The position numbers and the translations under genes were made by a program. 24,469 nucleotides of DNA from Prevotella sp. UBA3837 (GTDB taxonomy: Bacteria; Bacteroidota; Bacteroidia; Bacteroidales; Bacteroidaceae). Positions 6,157 through 13,886 of the stretch are shown in pieces (the stretch's first letter is position 1; every line of letters starts with the position of its first letter). The notes beneath the pieces were generated by a model that did no database searches, was not told where the DNA came from, and saw nothing but the letters and a program-made list of their open reading frames with translations. The stretch covers positions 39,422 through 63,890 of the forward strand of contig DGHX01000142.1 in assembly GCA_002392835.1 (NCBI GenBank), in the 5' to 3' direction.

Positions 6157-7806
6157 TTACTTCATTATTTTCTTTCCGCCCACGATGTTGATGCCCTTGC
6201 GCAGTCCGTCGCGGCGCAGTCCGCTGAGGCTGTAGACGGTGCTGTCGGCCTGTCGGAGTGCGGCGGTGCTGTTGATGGCGGTGGTCACGATGGGCTGCGT
6301 GCTGAAGAACTGGCTCCAGCCCTCATCGGCCTTATAGGTGTCGAGTGCTTCGGCAGGCACGTAGACAGTGCATGTCTCGAAGACTTCCATGTCGAAGGGA
6401 TTCTCGGTGCGTCCGCTGATGCTGGGAGGCGTCGTGGCGTGGATGATAATCTGCTCGAGCGGGCATCCGCTGAAGGTCTGCCATCCCAGGCTGGTGATGG
6501 TGCTGGGCAGCTCCACCTTCTTCAGGTTCATATTCCACATGAAGACCATTCCTCCGGGCATGGCAAATACGCCGCCGCCACTGACGCCGAGCTGTTTGAT
6601 GCCCTCGGGAATCGTCACCTCGCTGAGGTCGCAGCCGCTGAAGGCCTCGTTGCCGATGGTGGTGAGCGTGGTGGGCAGGTCGATGGCGGTCAGGCTGGAG
6701 CAGTCGCGGAAGGCTCCCTCGCCTATCTCCTCCAGTCCTGCGGCGAGCGTCACCTGCTGCAGTCCGTCGCACATCTGGAAGGCGCACTCGCCGATGGCCT
6801 TCACCGTCGAGGGGATGGCGATGGCGGTGAGGGCGCTGCACTGGTCGAAGGTATACTGCGGCAGCTCGGTCAGGCCCTCGGGCAGCGTCACCTCGGCCAG
6901 CTTCTTGCAGCGTGCGAAGACCGACTCGCCCATGTTCTTCACCGTGGAGGGGATGTTCACCTTCTGCAGTTCGGCATTCCATCCGAAGCAGTCGTTGCCG
7001 ATGGTCTCAAGTCCCTCGTTCAGCTTGGCCTCGGTCAGTGCGTCGCAGTCGTTGAAGGCGTTGGCCCCCAGCTCCTTCACCGTCGAAGGCAGTGTGAGGG
7101 TGCTGATGGCCGTGCTCTCGAAGGCGCTCTTGCCGATGGTGGTCAGTCCCTCGGGCAGGGTGAGGCTGTTGAGGGCGCTGCCGTAGAAGGCCTCGTCGCC
7201 GATGGTGGTCACCCCTGCGGGGATGGTGAAGCTGGTCATTGCATAGCAGCGCTTGAAGAGCGCGGCGGGTATGGCGGTGAGCCCGGCGTTGAGCTTCACG
7301 CCGCTGAGCTTCTCGCAGCTCTCGAAGACGCTGGTGCCCAGCGTGGTGGCGTTCTCCACACCGCCGACGGTGGCCAGCTGTCCGCACTTGGCGAAGGCCT
7401 GGTCGCCGAGCTTGACGATGCCTGCAGGCAGCTGTACGCTGGTCAGGTTCAGTCCGCTGAACATCTTGTAGCCCACGGTGTTGGCCTCGGCCTCGTAGTC
7501 AGTGGCTGACTTCATGTCGGTCATGTAGATGCCTCCTGCCACGATGCTGGCGCCGCTGAGGTCTATCTGCTGCAGCTTGCCCTCGCTGGCCTCGCCCTCT
7601 TCGTCGATGCCGGCCATGTCGCGCATCAGGGCGATGTCTTCGCCGTTCACGGGTCCGCTCACTGTGAGAGCGGTGATGGTGTACTTCTCGCTGTCGCTGA
7701 TTTGTTCAGACAGTGTTCCGGCCGTCGTCAGTGTGACGGTCTTCGTCTGTGCCAGGGCGCAGGTGCATGCCAGGGCCATGGCGGTGAATAGTAAAGTCTT
7801 TTTCAT
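6157..7806 (-). CDS. BspA-like leucine-rich repeat surface protein
   Basis: A 549-residue exported protein. The signal peptide is residues 1-19 (MKKTLLFTAMALACTCALA). From about residue 115 to 440 there is a ladder of LRR_5/BspA-type repeats of about 23 residues, such as LPEGLTTIGKSAFESTAIST and IPSTVKAIGECAFQMCDGLQ. BspA-like proteins of oral and gut Bacteroidales are surface adhesins binding host matrix or other bacteria. The C-terminus reads VYSLSGLRRDGLRKGINIV and ends KKIMK, which looks like a T9SS-type sorting tail. It starts 27 bp after the stop of the upstream secreted protein and is probably co-transcribed with it. The binding partner cannot be told from sequence. Confidence 0.88.
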   Translation of the reverse strand: MKKTLLFTAMALACTCALAQTKTVTLTTAGTLSEQISDSEKYTITALTVSGPVNGEDIALMRDMAGIDEEGEASEGKLQQIDLSGASIVAGGIYMTDMKSATDYEAEANTVGYKMFSGLNLTSVQLPAGIVKLGDQAFAKCGQLATVGGVENATTLGTSVFESCEKLSGVKLNAGLTAIPAALFKRCYAMTSFTIPAGVTTIGDEAFYGSALNSLTLPEGLTTIGKSAFESTAISTLTLPSTVKELGANAFNDCDALTEAKLNEGLETIGNDCFGWNAELQKVNIPSTVKNMGESVFARCKKLAEVTLPEGLTELPQYTFDQCSALTAIAIPSTVKAIGECAFQMCDGLQQVTLAAGLEEIGEGAFRDCSSLTAIDLPTTLTTIGNEAFSGCDLSEVTIPEGIKQLGVSGGGVFAMPGGMVFMWNMNLKKVELPSTITSLGWQTFSGCPLEQIIIHATTPPSISGRTENPFDMEVFETCTVYVPAEALDTYKADEGWSQFFSTQPIVTTAINSTAALRQADSTVYSLSGLRRDGLRKGINIVGGKKIMK

Positions 7807-7833
7807 TGCTGTTGTTTGTTAATTAGAGTGTTG

Positions 7834-9414
7834 TTATTTGTTGATGAATTTGGTAGTCTTTCCGCCGCGGCGCACGATGTTCAGCCCCTTTGCGGGCTGC
7901 TGATGGCGGTTGCCGTCGAGGGTCCACAGCGCATCGGCCTGACGGTCGTCGGCGGTGGCTACGGTCTCTATGCCGTTGGTGGTAGAGCCGTCGAGGGCGT
8001 TGACATACTGCGAGTAGATGCACTCGCTGGTGCTGCCGGTGCGGCGCTCGGTCCACGAGGCTATGTAGTGGTTGCCTCCGATAAGGGGCGACACGCTGAA
8101 GTTCTTCTTCACGTTCAGCGTGGTGGAGAAGTCCTGCGGCTCTACCACCACCTGTCCGTCCTTGTCGACGATGGCGATGTAGGAGCTCACGGGTGCTGTG
8201 CTGGTGTTGCCCCCCATGTACTGGTAGAGCACGGCCATGCGGCCGTCGGGGGCCAGGCGCATGGTGGGCGTCGACACCTGCTGGTTGGGCTGCGTGGGCA
8301 GTATCTCCACCCCGTTGTCGCCCCACAGGGGTTCGCCCTCGAGGCTGAACTTCTGCACGCTGACGCCGTAGCCGTCGTAGCCGTAGTAGGCCATGTTGTT
8401 GAACGCCACATAGAAGGCTTGTTCCTCGGGCTGGTAGCACACGTTGGGCACCGTGCTCTGATAGTCAGGGCCGGGCACGCGGGTGCCGTAGTTGCCGTCG
8501 GGGAATCCGTACTGGCCGTCGCGGGTGAGGTAGACGATGAGCCCGTCGTAGGCACCGTTCATCACGCAGAAGATGACGCCTCCGCCGGGGCCTGCCTGTA
8601 CGTCGATGCTGGGGAATACATACTGGCTGGAGAAGCCTCCGCTGTAGAGGACGATGGACTCCTTCCACACGTCGTTGCCCTGGGCGTCGAAGACGCGGGC
8701 CACGAACTCGCCTGTGGCGTCCTGGTAGATGACCATCACCTCGTTCTCGCCGTTGTTCACCACGAAGGGGCGGGTGGTCTCGCTCTCGGGCTCTATGACC
8801 ACGGGCTGCTGCCACAGCGGGTGTCCGTCCTTGTCGAGCCGCTCCAGCTGCGTCACGCGGTACTTTCCGTCGGCGCTGGAGGTGCAGTAGACGTAGGCCG
8901 TGCCGCCGTCGTCGGTGGCGCACATGCGCAGGAAGAGGGTGTTGGCGTCGGCCTGCCCGTTGTTCAGCGCCACGGGGCCCCACAGCTGCTCGCCCGTGGG
9001 TGCTATCTTGTAGATGTAGTAGTTGAAGTCGTACTTCGCGGGGTCGCTGTCGCGCAGGTCGTAGGCGGCCACGAGGCAGTTGCCGTCGTTGTCGAGCACG
9101 GTGTAGTCGCAGTACTTCGTCCAGGTGATGTTGCGCTCCTGGGTGAGAATCTTTCCTGCGGCGCCATAGACGCGCTTGCCCTCGGCGGTGTAGATCTGCA
9201 TGCGGTGCTGGAAGGCATCGTTGCCGTTGGCCAGTATGGTGGGGGCCAGATAGAAGTAGTAGGTCACGCCGTCGCTGTTGGTGCGCACGGTGGGTTCATA
9301 GAATCCCACGTTGCTGGGCGTGATGCGGTTGTTCACGGCAGGGTCCTCCGACCACTGCGCGCTTACGGCTGTTGCTGCACTGAGCAAGAGCAGCGTTGAT
9401 ACGAGTTTCTTCAT
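7834..9414 (-). CDS. Secreted protein of unknown function with T9SS-like C-terminal tail
   Basis: A 526-residue exported protein with signal peptide MKKLVSTLLLLSAATAVSA. I do not recognise the main domain. The body is beta-rich, with recurring units of the form 'DxDGNxL...W' and 'G...LWG' (for example APTGEQLWGPVAL, SLEGEPLWGDNGV, DKDGHPLWQQPVV), which suggests a beta-propeller fold. The end reads LWTLDGNRHQQPAKGLNIV and finishes KFINK, the same tail type as the neighbouring LRR protein and the esterase at 2131-4044. It sits between the HGSNAT-like gene (33-bp gap) and the LRR gene (27-bp gap) on the same strand, with no promoter seen in either gap, so co-transcription is likely. Confidence 0.75.
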   Translation of the reverse strand: MKKLVSTLLLLSAATAVSAQWSEDPAVNNRITPSNVGFYEPTVRTNSDGVTYYFYLAPTILANGNDAFQHRMQIYTAEGKRVYGAAGKILTQERNITWTKYCDYTVLDNDGNCLVAAYDLRDSDPAKYDFNYYIYKIAPTGEQLWGPVALNNGQADANTLFLRMCATDDGGTAYVYCTSSADGKYRVTQLERLDKDGHPLWQQPVVIEPESETTRPFVVNNGENEVMVIYQDATGEFVARVFDAQGNDVWKESIVLYSGGFSSQYVFPSIDVQAGPGGGVIFCVMNGAYDGLIVYLTRDGQYGFPDGNYGTRVPGPDYQSTVPNVCYQPEEQAFYVAFNNMAYYGYDGYGVSVQKFSLEGEPLWGDNGVEILPTQPNQQVSTPTMRLAPDGRMAVLYQYMGGNTSTAPVSSYIAIVDKDGQVVVEPQDFSTTLNVKKNFSVSPLIGGNHYIASWTERRTGSTSECIYSQYVNALDGSTTNGIETVATADDRQADALWTLDGNRHQQPAKGLNIVRRGGKTTKFINK

Positions 9415-9447
9415 TTTTCTTTAGCTGTAATAGATAGAGTTGATGTG

Positions 9448-10638
9448 TTATAGTTTGATGAATATCTTTCGTTTCCACAGCACGTAGCCAATGGCGTAGT
9501 TGATGGCTACGAAGGTGAGGGCATAGGCCAGCGAGGCCCACTTTGCCCAGGGTATGACGGCGTGCAGGACGCCGTAGATGGCATCGGAGATGCCGAGGTG
9601 GCCGAAGATGATGGCCAACAGCTCGCTGGCAACATACAGGGCGAGCGCGTTCATGCCGAAGACGCGGAAGAGTGAAGAGTGAAGAGTGAAGAGTGAAGAA
9701 TTTGCTGCCGCCGCTGTATTAGCGTTGTGTGGGAGGACGGTAGCAAATTCTTCACTCTTCACTCTTCGTTCTTCACTATAGAGCAGGGCGAGCAGCAGGG
9801 CGCAGAGGCCGCAGGTGACGAGGACGTAGCTGGGGCTCCAGATGCGCTTGTTCAGCGGCAGGCCGTAGCTGAGCAGATAGCCCAGGAAGACGCAGACAGT
9901 GGCGAAGCAGAAGACACTCTCCACTTTCCTCTCTCCACTTTCCACTTTCCTCTCTCCACTCTCCTCTTTCCACTTTCCACCAGTCACCAGCCGTCCGCAG
10001 TAGAAGCCCAGCAGCACATGTGCCACGCTGCTGATGGTGCCGAGCAGCCCCTCGGGGTCGACGGGACTCTTGTGGTATAGGTGGTCGTAGCCGAAGAGGG
10101 CGCGGTCGGCCTGCGCCAGGATGTTCGCCGAGGCATCCTCGGCATAGCCGTTGCCACAGATGATGATGATGGTGTAGGCCACGAGCAGCGCTGCGGCGGT
10201 GTGCAGCGTGTAGCGGTGGGGCGCATAGAGCGCGAAGAGCGACACGGCCAGGTAGCACAGTGCTATGCGCTGCAGGACGGCCCACAGCCTCAGGTGCTGC
10301 AGGTCGAGGGGTGTGCCCTTCATGGCCAGCTCGAACCAGTTGATGAACAGGCCGATGGCAAAGAGGAGCAGCGTGCGGCGCACCACCTTGCGCAGCATGG
10401 CGGGCGAGGACTGGAAGCCTCGGCGCGACATGGACACATAGCACGACACACCCATGATGAACAGGAAGAAGGGGAAGACGAGGTCGCAGGGCGTCATGCC
10501 GTTCCACTGTGAGTGGCGCAGCATCTGGAATGACTCGCCGTAGCCGTTGTTCACCAGGATCATGCCTGCCACGGTCAGTCCGCGCAGCACGTCGAGCGAA
10601 AGCAGGCGCCGGGCGCCTGACTGTGTCTCATTCTTCAT
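9448..10638 (-). CDS. HGSNAT-like membrane acetyltransferase (DUF5009/YeiB-like) with two in-frame repeat insertions
   Basis: A 396-residue multi-pass inner-membrane protein related to heparan-alpha-glucosaminide N-acetyltransferase, which carries acetyl groups across a membrane to terminal glucosamine. The N-terminal signature RLLSLDVLRG (11-20) is followed by RHSQWNGMTPCDLVFPFFLF (41-60). His42 lines up, from memory, with the active-site His of human HGSNAT. About ten hydrophobic segments follow. Two hydrophilic inserts interrupt the family pattern: residues 221-241 (GKWKEESGERKVESGERKVE, then S) and about 288-325 (RRVKSEEF...NSSLFTLHSSLF). Both are encoded by heptamer repeats and both lie between membrane segments. 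It starts 7 bp after the stop of the small secreted protein. A GH89 gene, the partner activity in lysosomal heparan breakdown, lies just upstream. Another sugar acetyltransferase role is possible. Confidence 0.82.
   Translation of the reverse strand: MKNETQSGARRLLSLDVLRGLTVAGMILVNNGYGESFQMLRHSQWNGMTPCDLVFPFFLFIMGVSCYVSMSRRGFQSSPAMLRKVVRRTLLLFAIGLFINWFELAMKGTPLDLQHLRLWAVLQRIALCYLAVSLFALYAPHRYTLHTAAALLVAYTIIIICGNGYAEDASANILAQADRALFGYDHLYHKSPVDPEGLLGTISSVAHVLLGFYCGRLVTGGKWKEESGERKVESGERKVESVFCFATVCVFLGYLLSYGLPLNKRIWSPSYVLVTCGLCALLLALLYSEERRVKSEEFATVLPHNANTAAAANSSLFTLHSSLFRVFGMNALALYVASELLAIIFGHLGISDAIYGVLHAVIPWAKWASLAYALTFVAINYAIGYVLWKRKIFIKL
9664..9777. repeat. Hairpin heptamer element inserted in the HGSNAT-like gene
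   Basis: Two inverted arms made of GTGAAGA heptamers flank a core of about 35 bp. On the coding strand one arm ends in GTGAAGAATTTGCT and the other begins AGCAAATTCTTCACTCTTCA. About 26 bp pair perfectly. It is read in frame and encodes roughly residues 288-325. The same arm sequence occurs in the GH89 gene (12159-12199) and, as GTGAAGAACTTGCTGCCG, in the spacer at 23885-23906. Confidence 0.8.
9916..9978. repeat. GTGGAAA heptamer array inside the HGSNAT-like gene
   Basis: Nine consecutive heptamers on the coding strand (GTGGAAA, GTGGAAA, GAGGAGA, GTGGAGA, GAGGAAA and variants), 63 bp in all, read in frame as 21 residues. The units are the same family as the mnmA array but arranged with a different higher-order pattern. 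Confidence 0.85.
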
Positions 10639-10645
10639 TCTTTAT

Positions 10646-11251
10646 TTAGAAAGGGAATTTGTTGATTCCGTTGAATGTGTCCAGTATTTGCTGCGCACCG
10701 TCTTTCAGCGACTCGCTCTTTTCCTGGAACTTCTCGGGAAGGTTGATGCCTGTGTATACATCCTTGAACACGGGGTGTTCCCAGTCGTCGGATGTGTTCT
10801 CCTTCGCCATGGCGCGCAGCAGCCGCTTGCCGTCGAACCACAGGCGCAGCTCGTAGACGTTGTCAATGTCTTCGCTGATATAGCGCGAATAGGCGAACAT
10901 CAGCTGGCCCTTGGCATCGTAGAGATACTCCTCGTAGTACTGGCGTGCAGCAAAGTTGTACTTCGTGGTGGCGAACTGCAGGTAGTGCTCGGGATAGATG
11001 ACGTCCTCCTCCTGTCCGGGCTTCTCGTCGTAGTACATGTAGATGTTTACGTCGTGTGGCCCCGTGCCGGGCAGGTTCTGCTTCACGTGCAGGTTGTAGT
11101 ATTCGGCGGGCATCTCGTCGTTCATCATGTGCCTGATGCCCTCCTGCACCTCGCCGTACAGCTTGCGTATGCTCTCCACTGTGTGCTGTGCCGTTGCCGC
11201 CGTGCTGCCTGCCAGCAGCATGAGCAGCGAAACAATAAGGCTCTTCATCAT
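10646..11251 (-). CDS. Small secreted protein of unknown function
   Basis: A 201-residue protein with an export signal (MMKSLIVSLLMLLAGSTAATAQ, cut after about residue 20 or 22). I do not recognise the family. The mature part is soluble and acidic. It starts with a helical stretch (HTVESIRKLYGEVQEGIRHM), has a beta-rich middle with many Tyr residues (YEEYLYDAKGQLMFAYSRY), and ends FNGINKFPF. It is the first gene of the five-gene minus-strand run and its stop is 7 bp from the next start. No TAnnTTTG box was found in the 50 bp upstream. The ACAGATTAC repeat element fills much of the region above it. Confidence 0.7.
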   Translation of the reverse strand: MMKSLIVSLLMLLAGSTAATAQHTVESIRKLYGEVQEGIRHMMNDEMPAEYYNLHVKQNLPGTGPHDVNIYMYYDEKPGQEEDVIYPEHYLQFATTKYNFAARQYYEEYLYDAKGQLMFAYSRYISEDIDNVYELRLWFDGKRLLRAMAKENTSDDWEHPVFKDVYTGINLPEKFQEKSESLKDGAQQILDTFNGINKFPF

Positions 11252-11299
11252 ATCATTATTTGTTTTAATTAGTAACTGAATAGTCCTACCCTTTTATAA

Positions 11300-11472
11300 A
11301 AACCACAGATTACGCAGATTACACGGATGATGGCTATGCCAGCTTTTTGTTGCGCAGATTTCGATAATATTACACAGATTACGGTGCATGGTAATCTGTG
11401 AAATCTTCTTTAAATCGCCGCGAAGCGGCAGTAATCGTTTGTTAATCTGTGACATCTGTGTAATCTGTGGTT
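11300..11472. repeat. ACAGATTAC-type inverted-repeat element
   Basis: A 173-bp non-coding block in the gap between the GH89 stop and the small secreted protein. The ends are inverted copies: CCACAGATTACGCAGATTAC on the left, and GTGACATCTGTGTAATCTGT followed by GG on the right. Inside are a perfect 10-bp stem (CACAGATTAC, 8-base loop, GTAATCTGTG; 11373-11400) and a small GCCGC-GAA-GCGGC hairpin (11417-11429). It resembles a MITE-like or palindromic intergenic repeat. A fragment recurs at 50-79. No target-site duplication is evident. Confidence 0.7.
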
Positions 11473-11520
11473 GTTGTAAAAGAGTGAGAAACTTTAATTA
11501 CTAAGTACTCATTATCCGTG

Positions 11521-13782
11521 TCATTTCTCATTTAAGAACTCCATCACCCTTCGTGCCACCGCCAGCGCGTCGCCCTCGGGCTCTGCCGTGTAGGTGTTCT
11601 GCTGCAGTGTCCAAGGCTCCTCCATGGCATACCAGTCTATCTGCGGCTCCTGGGGCAGCGCCATGGCGAAGAGTTCCGACGACGTCTTGTTGGCATTAGG
11701 CCCTGTGGCCAGCAGCTCGGGCTGTGGCTGCTGCCAGGCCCGCATCTGCGCTTCCAGTGCATCGAAGTAGGTCTTCCAGCGGGGGTAGTAGAAGTCGCGC
11801 AGCAGCCCCTGCCACTCCTTGTGGGCGTAGTCGCGCAGCCCGCCGGTGTCGGCGCAGTAGCGGTTGCCCCAGGTGGTAATCTGCACGCGTGCGTTCCACT
11901 CGTACAGCTTCTGCTCCTCGGGCGTGGTGCCGCAGCTGATGGCGGCCTGCGTCCAGTGGCCCAGGCGGAATTCGCGGCGGGTGGCAAGCAGCGAGTCCTG
12001 CAGCAGCAGCATGTGCAGGAAGCGGTCGGCACCACGGCGGAAGCCCTCGATGTTGAAAGCCTTGTAGTCGGCTATGGCGTGCTGGTATTGCAGGCGCGCC
12101 TGGTCGGCCAGCGCCTGGCGGGTGATGTCCACGAGGTCGTACTCCAGGTTGTTTGGAAGTGAAGGGTGAAGAGGGAAGAGTGAAGAATTATGGTTGCAAC
12201 CCTCAAGGAAGAGGCTGGCGGCGCGCAGGGTGGCCTGCGGGTTGTAGTAGTTCTTCATTTTCGACCACGACGAGGCCTGGAAGTTGTTCAGCGATGGCCG
12301 TCCGCAGAAGATGCTCTCGTGGGGGCCCTGCTGGTTGTTGCCTGCCGGACAGTTGTAGATGGTCTGTGCCAGCAGCTGCCAGGCCTGCTGCAGGTGCTCG
12401 TCGTCGGTGGCGTAGCGGGCCTTCACGTAGGCCGGCACCCACTGCTCCTTGGTGAAGGGCTCCGGTCGCCAGGGCAGCTCGCTCATCAGCTCGAACATCA
12501 CGGGGTTGTTCTCCGAGCCCTCCATGGTGAAGCCGATGCCCTTTTTGAATGAAGCAACCTCTTCACTATAATAGAAGTTGCCGAGCAGCTGGTCCATGCG
12601 GCCGTGCAGTCCGACGTTGGCTCCGAAGTTTTCGAGCAGGCAGAAGAGCCACTGGTGCTTGCCGTAGCCCTGCGGACGGTTCCAGATGCTGGGTGCTCCG
12701 AACATGGGTCGGCACTCCGAGAAGAGGTCGAGGATGAGCAGGTCGCCAGCCTCCAGGGCGTCGGCCATCTGCGGCCGTGGGTTCTCCGTCCATCCCTGCA
12801 CCACCCACACGGCCCGTGGGTTGGCGCGTTTCATGGCTGCCATCAGCTTCTGCCCCGATGCCGCATAGTCCACCGATGCGTCGTCGCTGCTCTCGTGGAA
12901 GGGGTCCATGGAGTAGTAGTCGGCGCGGCCGTAGAGGCGTGTCAGCTCGTCGTAGTACAGGGCTGCGATGTCGTCGAAGCGCTCGTCGGTGGGCATGAGG
13001 TTGGCGGGCCGTTGGAATCCGTTCCACAGTCCGGCCTCGCTGACGTTCAGCCCCAGCCGCTCGCGGGCGTCGTGGGGCACCATGCCGCAGTAGCCGGGCA
13101 GCACGGGGTGCATGCCCAGCTCGCGCATCCGCTTTAATATCTGTTTCTGCAGCTGCTCCTGCCGTGTGTACCACGAGCGGGGCAGGGGGCCGCCCCAGCC
13201 CTCGAGGTTGTTCATGGCCCACCAGGCCAGGAAGGCCGGTCCGGCTATGAAGCGGCCTATCTCCTCCTCCGTGTAGCCCAGCCGCAGCAGCATGTTGCGC
13301 CACACGCACTCCTCGCCCACGACGGCCAGCGGCAGGTTTACTCCGTGCAGGCACAGCCAGTCAATCTCCTGCTGCCAGCGCGGCCAGTCCCAGAAGGCCA
13401 TCGAGTAGGAGAACGTGCAGTAGTTGAAGGCGTAGCGCAGGCGCAGGTCGGTGTCGTGGCGCTCGCGTTTGGCCACGGCCGGCAGGCGGTCGGGCAGCTT
13501 GGCCTGCATCTGGTTCCAGGTGAGGTGAATGCCGGCATGGTATTTCAGGTACCAGTTCAGGCCCACGCCGATGTTCACCCACGAGTTGCCGCGGATGACG
13601 GGGCGGCTGCCCTGCTGGTCAAGCTCGAAATAGTCGCGGCCGTCCTTGGCCTGCTTCAGCTCAATCTTGAACTTACGCGAGGCGCCGCGGTCGATGCGCT
13701 CCAGCAGGTCGTCGATGGGGTTGGCCTGCGGCTGCAGAGCTATGCAGAGCATGCCTATGAGTGTGAGGAGTAGTCGTCTCAT
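11521..13782 (-). CDS. Alpha-N-acetylglucosaminidase, GH89 (NAGLU family)
   Basis: A 753-residue exported hydrolase that removes terminal alpha-linked GlcNAc from heparan-type or mucin glycans. Signal segment: MRRLLLTLIGMLCIALQPQA. The catalytic domain shows family signatures: RLRYAFNYCTFSYSMAFWDW, HGVNLPLAVVGEE, LEGWGGPLPRSW, DPFHE (Glu297), ENFGANVGLHGRMD and GFTMEGSENNP (Glu421). The two glutamates match the expected acid/base and nucleophile positions from family knowledge. The longer frame opening at 13812 was rejected because its ATG lies inside the -7 box. A heptamer-derived segment (NHNSSLFPLHPSLPNN) interrupts the region before EYDLVDITRQ. Its only near neighbour of related function is the HGSNAT-like gene downstream. 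Confidence 0.93.
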   Translation of the reverse strand: MRRLLLTLIGMLCIALQPQANPIDDLLERIDRGASRKFKIELKQAKDGRDYFELDQQGSRPVIRGNSWVNIGVGLNWYLKYHAGIHLTWNQMQAKLPDRLPAVAKRERHDTDLRLRYAFNYCTFSYSMAFWDWPRWQQEIDWLCLHGVNLPLAVVGEECVWRNMLLRLGYTEEEIGRFIAGPAFLAWWAMNNLEGWGGPLPRSWYTRQEQLQKQILKRMRELGMHPVLPGYCGMVPHDARERLGLNVSEAGLWNGFQRPANLMPTDERFDDIAALYYDELTRLYGRADYYSMDPFHESSDDASVDYAASGQKLMAAMKRANPRAVWVVQGWTENPRPQMADALEAGDLLILDLFSECRPMFGAPSIWNRPQGYGKHQWLFCLLENFGANVGLHGRMDQLLGNFYYSEEVASFKKGIGFTMEGSENNPVMFELMSELPWRPEPFTKEQWVPAYVKARYATDDEHLQQAWQLLAQTIYNCPAGNNQQGPHESIFCGRPSLNNFQASSWSKMKNYYNPQATLRAASLFLEGCNHNSSLFPLHPSLPNNLEYDLVDITRQALADQARLQYQHAIADYKAFNIEGFRRGADRFLHMLLLQDSLLATRREFRLGHWTQAAISCGTTPEEQKLYEWNARVQITTWGNRYCADTGGLRDYAHKEWQGLLRDFYYPRWKTYFDALEAQMRAWQQPQPELLATGPNANKTSSELFAMALPQEPQIDWYAMEEPWTLQQNTYTAEPEGDALAVARRVMEFLNEK
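12159..12199. repeat. GTGAAGA heptamer insertion in the GH89 gene
   Basis: Plus-strand units GTGAAGG, GTGAAGA, GGGAAGA, GTGAAGA, then ATTATGG, run antisense to the GH89 frame. They encode NSSLFPLHPSL, nearly the same peptide as NSSLFTLHSSL in the HGSNAT-like protein. This places the same repeat, in the same frame and orientation, in two unrelated genes. Confidence 0.75.
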
Positions 13783-13809
13783 GCAGTTTCTTTCTTTTCT
13801 TTCAAGATG

Positions 13810-13841
13810 CAAAGGTAGTAAAAAAGCTGTTTACGCGCAAG
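13810..13841 (-). promoter_or_regulatory. Promoter for the GH89 gene
   Basis: On the minus strand, TACCTTTG (13817-13810) with CTTG (13841-13838) 20 bp upstream, one mismatch from TTTG. Transcription would start near 13803, which excludes the ATG at 13812 and supports the start at 13782. Confidence 0.7.
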
Positions 13842-13886
13842 AAGTTTGCACGGTTTTTTAATATTTTGCCAACTTTAACCATATAT

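Noticed and set aside
5719..7509. 596-residue plus-strand frame opposite mnmA and the LRR gene
   Set aside because: It spans two real minus-strand genes and their spacer. Its Leu/Val/Gly/His-rich translation is typical of antisense of biased codons.
7816..9399. 527-residue plus-strand frame opposite the secreted protein
   Set aside because: Antisense shadow; the minus frame has a signal peptide and sorting tail.
13783..13812. Ten-residue N-terminal extension of GH89 (MHLERKERNC)
   Set aside because: Its ATG lies within the -7 promoter box, and the next Met gives a normal signal peptide.
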